DNA of 64,000 bases, taken from positions 353,377-417,376 of the forward strand of contig CALUTR010000002.1 of the NCBI GenBank assembly GCA_944323755.1, given 5' to 3'. Under the pieces are notes generated by a model. The model saw only the letters and a list, made by a program, of their open reading frames with translations. It was not told the origin of the DNA and ran no database searches. Position 1 is the stretch's first letter. Each line of letters opens with the position of its first letter. This document shows, in pieces, positions 45,278 to 54,852 of the stretch. A program made the position numbers and the translations under genes. This DNA is from an uncultured Helicobacteraceae bacterium (lineage in GTDB: Bacteria; Campylobacterota; Campylobacteria; Campylobacterales; Helicobacteraceae).

Positions 45278-46471
45278 TTATTCACTTCTTAGCGTGGATA
45301 AAGGATTGATTTTTGATGCTTTGATTGACGGATAATACGAAGATAACACTACAACCAAAATAGCACCAAAAATAGTAAATAAAATATCAATAAATGATAT
45401 ATGTAGAGGTAATTTTGAGCTGCCATAAACATCTGCAGGAAGTGATATTATAGGAAATGTATGCAATACATACAATAACACAAATGCAAGTAAAACACCA
45501 AAAAATACACCGCTAATACCTATTGCATTTCCTAGATAAAAAAATGTCTTTTGTATATCTTTTTTTTGCATACCAAGTGATAAAAGCAGTGCAATTTCAC
45601 GCCTTCTTGTCATAATAACCATCATAAGAGAACTAATAATATTTAATGATGCCATAATAATAATAAGCATCAGTACAATAAATAATGCCCTCTTTTCCAT
45701 AGCTATTGCATTAAAGAAATTACCATTTTGTTCCCACCAGCCAACAATACCAACATCACGAGGTAAAGATTCTCTTAATCTTATAATATCCGTCATTGGA
45801 TTATTTGAATATATGTGGATTCCATCATATATGTTTGGTGCATAATTTTTAATCGTTTGTAGTGTAGAAATATTGATATACATATAACTACTATCATATG
45901 AATGGAGACCAGAATTAAAATATCCATCTATATTAAATCGCTTCATACTAGGCACAAGCCCCATTCCACCTGCTTGTAATTGAGTAAAAATCAAAGTAAT
46001 TCTAGTATTGATATCAACAGAAGTATCATCAAGAAGTTTTTTACCTACAAGAATGCTATCTTGATTAAATTTTACACTATTAGAGGTTTCTCTTAAAATT
46101 TTATTTATTGATACCTCTTTATCAAAATCCACACCATACACAATACCAGCATTAAGTATATCACCTATTTTGATAGCACCTTGAGATTTCACATATGGAC
46201 TAAATTGCAATTCTGGAAACTTCTGTGTAAGATCTAGCAACAAAGCAGAATCTACCGAACCATAACCCTTCTGAAAAATTGTAAGAGGATAATTCATAGT
46301 AAATAATCTATCTTCAAAATGTTTTATCATGCCTTCCATTATAGCCATCGCAACAATAAGCACCATAACGCCAACACCAACGCCAATAAATGCTAATATC
46401 GCAGTGATTGATATAAATGGTTGCGTTTTATCAAATCTAAGATATTTAAATACTAAAAATCTAATCAACAA
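45278..46471 (-). CDS. LolC/LolE-type lipoprotein-releasing permease
   Basis: A 397-residue FtsX-like permease with four hydrophobic segments: one near residues 22-46, three in the C-terminal half. A large periplasmic domain lies between the first two. TRRREIALLLSLGMQKKDIQ is the coupling-helix block shared by Lol and MacB permeases. It should work with a LolD ATPase, not found here, to hand lipoproteins to LolA, whose gene is at 49149. Start is TTG 46471 with AAGG upstream, 13 bases after secA, so it is in the secA operon. Only one LolC/E-type gene is seen, consistent with a homodimeric (LolF) system. Confidence 0.85.
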   Translation of the reverse strand: MLIRFLVFKYLRFDKTQPFISITAILAFIGVGVGVMVLIVAMAIMEGMIKHFEDRLFTMNYPLTIFQKGYGSVDSALLLDLTQKFPELQFSPYVKSQGAIKIGDILNAGIVYGVDFDKEVSINKILRETSNSVKFNQDSILVGKKLLDDTSVDINTRITLIFTQLQAGGMGLVPSMKRFNIDGYFNSGLHSYDSSYMYINISTLQTIKNYAPNIYDGIHIYSNNPMTDIIRLRESLPRDVGIVGWWEQNGNFFNAIAMEKRALFIVLMLIIIMASLNIISSLMMVIMTRRREIALLLSLGMQKKDIQKTFFYLGNAIGISGVFFGVLLAFVLLYVLHTFPIISLPADVYGSSKLPLHISFIDILFTIFGAILVVVLSSYYPSIKASKINPLSTLRSE

Positions 46472-46483
46472 TATAAAAGCCTT

Positions 46484-49060
46484 TTAATTAGCTAATATAC
46501 CCTTTTTAGGACCGCTTTTTCCGTGACATAATTTATATTTTTTGCCACTACCACAAGGACAAGGATCATTTCTAGCTACTTTTGTACTTTTTTTAGCTTC
46601 ATTTTCTTTATTGTCTTTATTAAAAGATAAGACATCAGTATTTTCTTCTTCAAGATTTTTTAACATAGCTTTTGCCTGCTCTTCATCATCATTACTCTGT
46701 TCTCTTAGCTTTATTAAATGAATCATTTTTGCACTCTCAAGCCTTAAGCTATCTTTTAACTCTAAAAACAAATCATAACTCTCTTTTTTATATTCAATTA
46801 ACGGATCTTTTTGATTATAACCTCTAAGTCCGATACCTGTTTTTAGATTATCCATAGTATATAGATGCTCTCTCCAAGTATTATCCAACACTTGCAAATA
46901 TACTATACGCTCAATCTCCTTTCTTTGTATATCAGAAAGAGGAGCAATCTTTAAATCATAATCATTTTGAAGTTTTAATATAGCCTCTTCTTGTAGCTGT
47001 GTAATATCATTCATAGAATCACTAAATACAACCTTGCTCCCAAAATCCTCTAGAATCTTATTTGAAATGCCAACCTTATCAATATCATTTTCTTTAACAA
47101 AATCAAAATTCACAAATATATTTTGGACACTAAACTCTCTATCTTCTCTTATCTTTTGCGATAAATCATAATTTTCATCAAGAAGTTTATTTCTAAATTT
47201 ATAGATGATTTTTCTTTGTTCATTTGCCACATCATCATACTCTAAAACATGCTTTCTAGCTTCAAAATGCATAGATTCCACTTTTTTTTGTGCATTTTCA
47301 ATAGATCGTGTAACAAAACTAGATTCTATATGTTCGCCATTTTTTAAACCAAGTTTTTCCATAATGCCTTTTATTTTATCACTTCCAAAGATTCTAAGGA
47401 GATTATCCTCAAGACTTAAATAAAATTGACTAGCACCAGGATCACCTTGTCGCCCACTTCTACCCCTTAGCTGATTATCAATTCTTCTGCTTTCATGTCT
47501 TTCTGTCCCAATGATAAATAATCCACCAAGATCCATTACTTCCTTATCTATCTTGATATCAACACCACGACCAGCCATATTTGTAGCGATGGTTACAGCA
47601 CCCTTTTTACCTGCATCTTTAATAATCTCTGCTTCTTTTGTATGCTGCTTCGCATTTAAAACAGTATGTGGAATTCGATGTTTTTTTAGCAATTCGTGCA
47701 ATTTCTCACTCTTTTCTATACTTGCAGTTCCAATTAACACTGGAATCCCTTTTTTATGGAGTTCTACTATTTTTTGACATACTGCATCAAATTTTTCAAC
47801 CTCACTTTTAAAGATTAAGTCATTGTAATCTTTTCTAATATTTGGGACATTTGTAGGAATACTAACAACATCTAATTTATAAATCTGCAAAAATTCTGTC
47901 GCTTCTGTTTGAGCAGTCCCAGTCATACCAGATAACTTCTCATACATTCTAAAGTAATTTTGAAATGTAATATCTGCTAGAGTTTGTGTTTCTTCTTTTA
48001 TATCCACAAGTTCTTTTGCCTCGATTGCTTGATGCAAACCATCGCTAAATCTCCTCCCCTCGCTTAATCTTCCTGTAAATTCATCTACAATGATAACCTC
48101 TCCATCTCTAACAATATAATCTTTATCTTTTTGGAATAAAAAATTTGCCTTTAATGCCTGATCTAAATGATGCGCTAAAAAAGCATTTTCTATATTATAT
48201 AAATTATCTACATTAAAAGATTCTTCTGCTTTTTTGATGCCAGATTCTGATATAAGTATGGTTCTATTTTTTTCATCGACACTAAAATCTGTATCTCTTA
48301 TCATTTTTTGTGCAACACTATTTGCTAATCCATAATTTTCTAATTTTCTATTTGCGGGACCAGAAATGATAAGTGGTGTCCTAGCCTCATCAATAAGGAT
48401 AGAATCCACCTCATCAACAATAGCAAAGAAATGATCCTTTTGGAATTGACTAGAGAGAGAGAATTTCATATTATCCCTTAGGTAATCAAATCCAAATTCA
48501 TTATTAGTACCATAAATAATATTACAACTATATTGCTCTAGCTTACTTCTCTCATCTCTTTCATCACCTGTAACAATGCCAACACTATAACCCAAAAATT
48601 CATACAAAGGCTTCATTTCTGTGGCATCTCTGCGTGCTAGATAGTCATTTACAGTAACGATATGGATACTCTTACCAGCCATCGCATTTAAGCTAACAGC
48701 AAGCGTAGCAACAAGTGTTTTACCCTCTCCTGTTTTCATCTCTGCGATTTTACCCTCGTGTAAAACCATAGCTCCTATTAGCTGAACATCAAAATGCCTC
48801 ATATTTAAAACTCTTTTTGAAGCCTCTCTAGTTATTGCAAAAGACTCCACTAAAGCAAAATTTAATGCTTCATTTCCTATGTTATCAAATTTACTTTTTG
48901 TATCTGCTCTTAGCTTCTCAAATGCAGCTTTCAATTCATCATCACTTAAAGCCTGATATTTGGATTCTAAATTATTAATTGCATTGAGTTGTTTTTTATA
49001 TTTATTTAGCATTCTTTGGTTTCTAGTGCCAAGAATCTTACTTAGTATATTTTGTATCAT
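46484..49060 (-). CDS. secA: protein translocase subunit SecA
   Basis: ATP-driven motor of the Sec channel. It has 858 residues: Walker [65 protein letters not shown] segment, second nucleotide-binding [13 protein letters not shown] and [11 protein letters not shown], and a C-terminal zinc-binding tail [18 protein letters not shown] for SecB or ribosome contact. Start ATG 49060, divergent from lolA with an 88-base spacer. Confidence 0.97.
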   Translation of the reverse strand: MIQNILSKILGTRNQRMLNKYKKQLNAINNLESKYQALSDDELKAAFEKLRADTKSKFDNIGNEALNFALVESFAITREASKRVLNMRHFDVQLIGAMVLHEGKIAEMKTGEGKTLVATLAVSLNAMAGKSIHIVTVNDYLARRDATEMKPLYEFLGYSVGIVTGDERDERSKLEQYSCNIIYGTNNEFGFDYLRDNMKFSLSSQFQKDHFFAIVDEVDSILIDEARTPLIISGPANRKLENYGLANSVAQKMIRDTDFSVDEKNRTILISESGIKKAEESFNVDNLYNIENAFLAHHLDQALKANFLFQKDKDYIVRDGEVIIVDEFTGRLSEGRRFSDGLHQAIEAKELVDIKEETQTLADITFQNYFRMYEKLSGMTGTAQTEATEFLQIYKLDVVSIPTNVPNIRKDYNDLIFKSEVEKFDAVCQKIVELHKKGIPVLIGTASIEKSEKLHELLKKHRIPHTVLNAKQHTKEAEIIKDAGKKGAVTIATNMAGRGVDIKIDKEVMDLGGLFIIGTERHESRRIDNQLRGRSGRQGDPGASQFYLSLEDNLLRIFGSDKIKGIMEKLGLKNGEHIESSFVTRSIENAQKKVESMHFEARKHVLEYDDVANEQRKIIYKFRNKLLDENYDLSQKIREDREFSVQNIFVNFDFVKENDIDKVGISNKILEDFGSKVVFSDSMNDITQLQEEAILKLQNDYDLKIAPLSDIQRKEIERIVYLQVLDNTWREHLYTMDNLKTGIGLRGYNQKDPLIEYKKESYDLFLELKDSLRLESAKMIHLIKLREQSNDDEEQAKAMLKNLEEENTDVLSFNKDNKENEAKKSTKVARNDPCPCGSGKKYKLCHGKSGPKKGILAN

Positions 49061-49148
49061 CGAAACCCTTGATTATTATTGTTTATGCGGCGGATTCTAT
49101 CATTTTTATGTTAAAATCTAACATTAATCTATACAAAAAAGGTGATTT

Positions 49149-49682
49149 ATGAGAATCTTATTTTATATTTTCTGTATTATAAATTTTACATTCTCTTTTG
49201 ATTTTTCAAATCTTGATAACATCAAAGCAGATTTTAAACAAATAGTAAAAAGCGATAATCAAATAATAGAATATAAAGGAAGTTTCTCTGCAACAAGGCA
49301 GAATCAATATTTTCAATACGATAAACCAATAAAAAAGCAAGTACTTATAAATAATGGACAAACGATAGTCTATGAACCGAATTTAAATCAAGCTATATTG
49401 TTTTCTAATAATAATGAAGATGGAATTGTAAATGTGTTAAAAAATGCAAAACAAGATGGAAATAAAATAATAAGCAATATAAATGATAATATTTTTTTTA
49501 TATTTTTAGATTCAAATGATATGCCTAGCAAGATAGAATATACCGATAAATTTGATAATAACAATGAAATCATATTAAATAATGTAAAAATCAATACAAA
49601 TATAGATGAAGACATATTTGTATTTAAAATACCAGAGGGGACTGATATTATCCATTCAAAATCTTCCACATTTAAGAGATAA
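49149..49682 (+). CDS. lolA: outer-membrane lipoprotein carrier protein LolA
   Basis: A 177-residue periplasmic chaperone. Signal peptide at residues 1-16 (LFYIFCIINFTFS), then LDNIKADFKQIVKSDNQIIEYKG, which is the usual LolA start, and a QNQYFQYDKPIKKQVLINNGQTIVYEP-type barrel segment. It carries lipoproteins from the Lol permease to the outer membrane; the permease gene is close by on the other strand. Start ATG 49149 with AAAGGTGAT upstream. sodB follows with its own promoter. Confidence 0.9.
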   Translation: MRILFYIFCIINFTFSFDFSNLDNIKADFKQIVKSDNQIIEYKGSFSATRQNQYFQYDKPIKKQVLINNGQTIVYEPNLNQAILFSNNNEDGIVNVLKNAKQDGNKIISNINDNIFFIFLDSNDMPSKIEYTDKFDNNNEIILNNVKINTNIDEDIFVFKIPEGTDIIHSKSSTFKR

Positions 49683-49686
49683 GTTG

Positions 49687-49692
49687 TATAAT
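49687..49692 (+). promoter_or_regulatory. -10 box of sodB
   Basis: A perfect TATAAT just after the lolA stop and 33 bases before the sodB ATG, followed by AAGGAG as ribosome site. No clear -35 box. Confidence 0.5.
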
Positions 49693-49724
49693 GGATTTTT
49701 ATTTTTAATTAATAAGGAGTTTTT

Positions 49725-50366
49725 ATGTTTAATTTAAGAAATTTACCATATGACAAAAATGCATTTAATGGAGAGTTTATAAGCGATAAGACGATTGATT
49801 TTCATTACTCAAAACATCATCAAACTTATATCAACAATCTAAACAATCTAATCAAAGATTCTGAATTTGCAAATAAATCTTTATATGACATCATTATGAA
49901 TGCAAAAGGTGGAATCTACAACAATGCTGCACAAGTTTATAATCACGATTTTTACTGGGATTGCATCTCTCCAAAAACAACTCAAATCTCAAAAGATCTT
50001 GAAGATGCGATAAATAGAGATTTTGGAAGCATTGATAAATTTAAAGAAGCATTCATTCAATCTGCAACTACATTATTTGGATCTGGTTGGTGTTGGGTCG
50101 TAGTAAATGAACATCAAAAGCTAGAAATTGTGCAAACTTCAAACGCAAATACACCGCACGATAAAAATTATATTCCAATTTTAGTTGTAGATGTATGGGA
50201 GCACGCTTATTATATTGATTATCAGAATCTTAGACCAAAATACTTAGAAGAATTCTACAAGCATATCAATTGGGAATTTGTATCACAAGCATATGAATGG
50301 GCATTAAAAGAAGGTATGGGTTCTGTTAGATTCTATATGAATGATATTCATAGCGAACAAATATAA
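49725..50366 (+). CDS. sodB: superoxide dismutase (Fe)
   Basis: A 213-residue iron/manganese-type superoxide dismutase with metal ligands in FHYSKHHQTYINNL, NHDFYWDC and VDVWEHAYYIDYQN. Iron type is suggested by FGSGWCWVV and by the single SodB known in Helicobacter and Campylobacter. It is cytoplasmic, with no signal peptide. ATG 49725 follows AAGGAG. A hairpin at 50373-50396 ends the transcript. Confidence 0.95.
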   Translation: MFNLRNLPYDKNAFNGEFISDKTIDFHYSKHHQTYINNLNNLIKDSEFANKSLYDIIMNAKGGIYNNAAQVYNHDFYWDCISPKTTQISKDLEDAINRDFGSIDKFKEAFIQSATTLFGSGWCWVVVNEHQKLEIVQTSNANTPHDKNYIPILVVDVWEHAYYIDYQNLRPKYLEEFYKHINWEFVSQAYEWALKEGMGSVRFYMNDIHSEQI

Positions 50367-50372
50367 AATGTA

Positions 50373-50396
50373 GATTCTAGGCTTAATCCTAGGATC
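50373..50396. terminator. hairpin between convergent sodB and ATPase gene, probable terminator
   Basis: GATTCTAGG / CCTAGGATC, nine pairs with one T-G, loop CTTAAT. The following sequence is only moderately T-rich on each strand. Confidence 0.6.
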
Positions 50397-50411
50397 ACAC
50401 TGTTTTAGCAT

Positions 50412-51449
50412 CTATTCTTCAAGTGCAAAATTAATAAAATTGCAAATTTTCACAATCTTATCTTTTATTTTTATTTCATCATCTAATCCAAATGTAATCA
50501 CAACAATGTCTAAACCCATAAAATCAACCTCTACAAGCATATCTTTTATGATTTCAATAGTGCTAAAAAGTGATATTATATAGCCATTATTGTTGCATAT
50601 TAAATTTATCTTATTTGAATAATAAATAGGAGAATCAAGCTTTAATAATTCTAAAAACACCATATTTTCAACACTGCATAATATATTTTTATCATAGCTA
50701 AGTGATGATCTTATACTAAAGTCCCACAAAAACACCTTCTTTGCTAGTCTTTCGTTGCTATAATTTGGTACTAGATACAAAATACCCCTATCTTGCCAAT
50801 CTTTTATAATGCTATAAATACTATCTTTTGATATTTTAGAATCTTTTTTTAACAATGAATATATTTGATTTGTCGTGATTGGCTTACCTTGAAACTGACA
50901 GAGAAGCATAAAAATATGCAATTGATGCCTAAACACCAAAGAAAGCATCTGCTGCTTAAAATACATCCTATTTGGATCTTTTATACTTAAAGTCATAGGG
51001 AGATTTCCGTAGTTCAAAAAATTAGCAAAAAGGTGATTTATATCCTGATTTAAAGTATCAAAGCTTATATATTCCTCAAAGCTAAGTGGCAGAATCTTTT
51101 TATTTACAAAATCTAAATTTGGCGATTGATATTCATTTATTGTGATGATATTTTCTATCGCAGGAAGCATGAATTTCGTAAAATCCATATTATCTAAGAT
51201 GAGAACCTCAATCTTTTTTTCCATAGAAATTTTTAGCAAATAATTCTTTATCAAATCATCTCTATTGCGTAAATCATTGCAATCAATATAAAATGAATTT
51301 TTTATATCTTTTATATAATGCAGTGCAATGCAAGTTTTTCCACTTCTTGGTGCTCCATAGAGATGGATTTTACCACCCTTTAAACCAAAACGCCTTGGAA
51401 GTAGATTTATAAATTGTCTTTTTTTTTCATTAGAAGATTCTAGTAGCAT
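50412..51449 (-). CDS. P-loop ATPase of the AAA_14-like type, function unknown
   Basis: A 345-residue ATPase: Walker A IHLYGAPRSGKTCIALHYI near residue 30 and a Walker B-like VLILDNMDF near residue 85. The C-terminal half contains a winged-helix-like segment (SIYSIIKDWQDRGILYLVP) and ends with a possible nuclease-like fold. Such proteins are widespread in Helicobacter and Campylobacter and resemble AAA_14/DUF4143 proteins, but the role is unknown. It is the last gene of the hypB-hypC-GT25-membrane protein operon, six bases after its neighbour. Confidence 0.72.
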   Translation of the reverse strand: MLLESSNEKKRQFINLLPRRFGLKGGKIHLYGAPRSGKTCIALHYIKDIKNSFYIDCNDLRNRDDLIKNYLLKISMEKKIEVLILDNMDFTKFMLPAIENIITINEYQSPNLDFVNKKILPLSFEEYISFDTLNQDINHLFANFLNYGNLPMTLSIKDPNRMYFKQQMLSLVFRHQLHIFMLLCQFQGKPITTNQIYSLLKKDSKISKDSIYSIIKDWQDRGILYLVPNYSNERLAKKVFLWDFSIRSSLSYDKNILCSVENMVFLELLKLDSPIYYSNKINLICNNNGYIISLFSTIEIIKDMLVEVDFMGLDIVVITFGLDDEIKIKDKIVKICNFINFALEE

Positions 51450-51455
51450 TATTTA

Positions 51456-53048
51456 CTACTTGATATTATTGTGCTTTATCAATACATCAAATGACATCGA
51501 TAAAATAAAATGCTCTAAAGTATCGTATCTTATGGAATAAACATACAATCTCATCTTGTTTCCATTATGATTTAGTTCTATTTCTGATATATTATTTTCA
51601 ATTTGATTAATTAAAGTATCATAGAAATGATCAATACTTAATAACATTTGCCCATTTTTATACACTTCAAATCTATCTAAATGCAATGTAAATTTATAAT
51701 CACCAGCTTCAAAAACACCATCATATAATTGTACATTTATCAATACATCAAAATTTTTTACATCAAAGACATTTACTGTATCAAAAGCTTTATAATGAAT
51801 TTTATTTGATACCACTCTATTTGAATCTATAAAATCTTTGCATTTTTTTAGTCTATCATCATCTATAAAATCATTTAAAAAATAACAAATATTTGAGATT
51901 CTATTTAAATTATCATTTGTTAGCTCCAGTTTTTTTAGCTCATTTAATTGTGAATCTATAGATACATTTAGCGCGCTCAAGCTACCAAATGATGAAATCA
52001 CACACAAAAATGAAAATAAATACAATAAAATTTTTAGATAAAAATGAAGCAACAATGAAAATATAATCGCCACAAACAAAAACAAACAAGATATAAATAC
52101 AAAATACCTGCTTGGGGTGAATCCATACTCATCAATCCTAATACATATCGAGTAAAACGCAATGATATTTAGCGCAAACAAAGATGTTAAAAACAATTTG
52201 CCAAAATACTTTGTATCAAAAGATTTATTCAACCAAAACAAAACCATACCAAAAAAACTAAACCAAATGATCAAATGAATAGCGCTATATTGCTCATCAA
52301 TCACACCAATAAATAAAAGCAGAAAATAAACAAATAAAATACTAATATAGCAATATGCAAACACACAAAAAATCAAGAATATATAATTCAAATTTTTATT
52401 TTTTATGATTTCTAATTCTTCTTTTGGTTGCATTAAATAATGATTTAATAGCGATACTTTGCCAATAAAAAATATAAATGCTATAGTAAAAACCACAATC
52501 AAGCAAAATAAATTCAATCTAAACACATCATAAGGTATATTAAACAAAAAATCGATGCTTAGAAATAGTATCCCAAATAGAATTGCTAATAACAAAACTA
52601 CAAAAAACACAAAATATAAATCTTTTAAAAAACTATAAAAACTATAAAAATTAAATCTTAAATTAAATACCACAAATAGCACACATATCGATAGCAATAG
52701 CATACAATATTTCAAAACCGCTATATCGCTAGATTCCATCAATATAATAATATTAAAATACACAAATAAGCCAGAGATGATTACAATACCGCTTATAAGC
52801 ATATATCTAATAAATTTATTTTTGATTTTAAAATCAATGCTCTCTAAATCTAGGGCGACAAAAACAAGAAAAAAACACAATAAAAAATACTTCCATATAT
52901 TTTTGTCATCTTGAAAGCCAAATAACACAATAATGCTACATAAAATCCCACTAATAATCGATAAAATCGAGGCAAAAAGATATACCCTAAAGGCATTTTT
53001 AGAATGAGATTTGATATTATGCAGGATATTATAAAATCTACTAAACAT
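51456..53048 (-). CDS. polytopic membrane protein, DUF4153-like
   Basis: A 530-residue protein with about twelve hydrophobic helices filling residues 20-365 and a soluble C-terminal domain of about 165 residues that ends LSMSFDVLIKHNNIK. Length and layout fit the DUF4153 group, whose function is unknown. It lies between a GT25 gene and an ATPase with gaps of five and six bases, so it is cotranscribed with both. A transport or envelope role is likely; no catalytic motif was recognised. Confidence 0.65.
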   Translation of the reverse strand: MFSRFYNILHNIKSHSKNAFRVYLFASILSIISGILCSIIVLFGFQDDKNIWKYFLLCFFLVFVALDLESIDFKIKNKFIRYMLISGIVIISGLFVYFNIIILMESSDIAVLKYCMLLLSICVLFVVFNLRFNFYSFYSFLKDLYFVFFVVLLLAILFGILFLSIDFLFNIPYDVFRLNLFCLIVVFTIAFIFFIGKVSLLNHYLMQPKEELEIIKNKNLNYIFLIFCVFAYCYISILFVYFLLLFIGVIDEQYSAIHLIIWFSFFGMVLFWLNKSFDTKYFGKLFLTSLFALNIIAFYSICIRIDEYGFTPSRYFVFISCLFLFVAIIFSLLLHFYLKILLYLFSFLCVISSFGSLSALNVSIDSQLNELKKLELTNDNLNRISNICYFLNDFIDDDRLKKCKDFIDSNRVVSNKIHYKAFDTVNVFDVKNFDVLINVQLYDGVFEAGDYKFTLHLDRFEVYKNGQMLLSIDHFYDTLINQIENNISEIELNHNGNKMRLYVYSIRYDTLEHFILSMSFDVLIKHNNIK

Positions 53049-53053
53049 AAAAC

Positions 53054-53839
53054 CTACCTATGAAATAATAAATAAAGATTCTTATAAATTGAAAACATCA
53101 AAAATCTAAATACTTCTCTAGTAATCTTATAGAATCCTTTTGGTTTATCTATAGATTCTGTCTGGATTGTAGAATTTGATGAATGCCTTATATCTTCGTG
53201 TATGCAAAATGGCTTATATATAATATTTTTTACATTATTTATAAAAAACATATCCATATAGTTATCAACACAATGAAACCAAATTTTTGCATTTTTTAGT
53301 AATTTTCTTGCACCACTTGGAGTTAGAAAATACCCTTGAGTTCCAGATATATTCCCATAGCTTATATGAAAATTATCATCTATTTGATAAACCTTTCTAT
53401 CAAATAGATACATAAGCCTAACATACTCAAAATTGCTATTTTTTATCGCAACAACAGAATCTAAAAAATCACTACTAAAGCTAATATCATCTTCTAAAAT
53501 AATGATATTTTCATCCAAAGAAACGCATTTATCCCATAGTAAATAATGCGAATGAAAACAAGCAAGCTCACTAAAGCTAAGCCCTTTGCCGCGTATCAAT
53601 CGCGTTAAAAATAAATTATAATTTTTGATTATCATCTTTTTAGATTCTATATCTTTTGCATCTGTTGCACTAAAAAATGAAAAATAAAACTCCTCTTTAG
53701 AATCTGCAATATCTTTATTTAACAGATTAGATTCTAAAAATATTTTATATTGCATTTGATTTGCAAGGAGCTTAATTTTTTCAATCATTGAATTTTTCCT
53801 ATCAATAGAAGCCTCTAAATTAATGATATAAATCAGCAT
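53054..53839 (-). CDS. GT25 glycosyltransferase (LPS/LOS type)
   Basis: A 261-residue family 25 glycosyltransferase. It has the IYIINLEASIDRKNSM start, KGLSFSELACFHSHYLLW, metal-binding IILEDDISFS and ISGTQGYFLTPSGARKLL. Family members such as LgtB and Lex2B add galactose or glucose to lipooligosaccharide. It sits three bases after hypC in a hydrogenase maturation operon, an unusual place. There is no homopolymeric tract, unlike most glycosyltransferases in the window. Start ATG 53839. Confidence 0.87.
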   Translation of the reverse strand: MLIYIINLEASIDRKNSMIEKIKLLANQMQYKIFLESNLLNKDIADSKEEFYFSFFSATDAKDIESKKMIIKNYNLFLTRLIRGKGLSFSELACFHSHYLLWDKCVSLDENIIILEDDISFSSDFLDSVVAIKNSNFEYVRLMYLFDRKVYQIDDNFHISYGNISGTQGYFLTPSGARKLLKNAKIWFHCVDNYMDMFFINNVKNIIYKPFCIHEDIRHSSNSTIQTESIDKPKGFYKITREVFRFLMFSIYKNLYLLFHR

Positions 53840-53842
53840 AAA

Positions 53843-54085
53843 TTATGCCTCTTCCTCTTCCATATCTTTTATAATTTCATCATATATTTTTAGAGATTCT
53901 CTTGCACTTTCTTCATCTATTTTACTCATCACATACCCAATATGAAGTAGCACAAAATCCCCGATTTGCACATCATCTCGCATAAGATCAAGGCTTGCTT
54001 CCCTCCTTACACCCATAGTATCAACAAGCGCTATATTTGTATCTTTATTTATTTCAATAACCTTTGATGGTATCGCAAGGCACAT
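53843..54085 (-). CDS. hypC: hydrogenase maturation chaperone HypC
   Basis: An 80-residue protein beginning MCLAIPSKVIEI; the conserved Cys2 receives the Fe(CN)2CO group with HypD. Of two adjacent ATG codons I chose the second (54085) because cysteine must be residue 2 and AAGGAG is then six bases upstream. DTMGVRREASLDLM and VGDFVLLHIGYVMSKID-type sequence are family features. The C-terminus is acidic. It follows hypB by 12 bases; hypD, its partner, is not in this window. Confidence 0.94.
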   Translation of the reverse strand: MCLAIPSKVIEINKDTNIALVDTMGVRREASLDLMRDDVQIGDFVLLHIGYVMSKIDEESARESLKIYDEIIKDMEEEEA

Positions 54086-54097
54086 CATTTTCTCCTT

Positions 54098-54784
54098 TTA
54101 ATAATTATATTTTGAAGTAATTTGATTATCTTTGCACCACATTAGATAATCTGCTAACTCCCTTATTGTGCTTTCATCTTTATTATTGATAACAAAAAGC
54201 TTTGATTTTGGATTTATTTTATTAATATTTGATTGAATATTTTCAAGATTAAAATCAAAATATTCCATAATATCGCTTTTTGTAACCACAACAATATCTG
54301 CGACCATAAACATAGTCGGATATTTTAATACTTTATCATCGCCCTCTGGCGTAGAAAGAAGGACGATATTGATATTTGAGCCTAGATCATAGCTAGCAGG
54401 GCATACTAGATTCCCCACATTTTCAATAAATAAAAAATCTAGATTCTCCAATTCTCCATTAGAACTAAGCACATCATAGGCATTTTCTATCATACTTGCC
54501 TCTAAGTGGCACGCATCTCCTGTTGTGATCTGATACGCATTAATTCCTCGCTTTCTTAATCTATCAGCATCTCTATTTGTCTCTAAATCGCCCTCAATTA
54601 CAGCAAATTTGAAATAATCATTAATAGCAAAATTTTCCAATAATGTAGTTTTACCACTACCAGGCGAACTCATCATATTTATCACATATAATTTTTTATG
54701 CTTATACTTTTGACGCAATTCATTTGCTTTGATATCATTTTTACTCAAAATCTTCTGCGATACATCATAAATCTTTTTATCCAC
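54098..54784 (-). CDS. hypB: hydrogenase/urease nickel incorporation GTPase HypB
   Basis: SIMIBI GTPase for nickel insertion into hydrogenase. P-loop MSSPGSGKTTLLENF, nickel-site DACHLEASMI, FIENVGNLVCPASYDLG and VVTKSDIMEYF are clear. There is no histidine-rich N-terminus. I start at GTG 54784 because GGAG lies six bases upstream; a longer TTG start at 54796 has no ribosome site. About 228 residues. A TTGAT-N4-ATCAC palindrome lies just upstream, so oxygen or redox control by a Crp/Fnr protein is possible. First gene of a five-gene operon. Confidence 0.93.
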   Translation of the reverse strand: MDKKIYDVSQKILSKNDIKANELRQKYKHKKLYVINMMSSPGSGKTTLLENFAINDYFKFAVIEGDLETNRDADRLRKRGINAYQITTGDACHLEASMIENAYDVLSSNGELENLDFLFIENVGNLVCPASYDLGSNINIVLLSTPEGDDKVLKYPTMFMVADIVVVTKSDIMEYFDFNLENIQSNINKINPKSKLFVINNKDESTIRELADYLMWCKDNQITSKYNY

Positions 54785-54816
54785 AATAAACTCCAAAATA
54801 AATTCAATTAATTGTA

Positions 54817-54830
54817 TTGATTTAAATCAC
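54817..54830. promoter_or_regulatory. Fnr/Crp-type palindrome upstream of hypB
   Basis: TTGAT-TTAA-ATCAC differs from the Fnr consensus at one base. A possible hypB -10 box TACAAT (minus strand, 54811-54816) lies just downstream, so the site would overlap the core promoter, which suggests repression. Confidence 0.5.
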
Positions 54831-54852
54831 AAAAATTCATTAATTAACAAGA

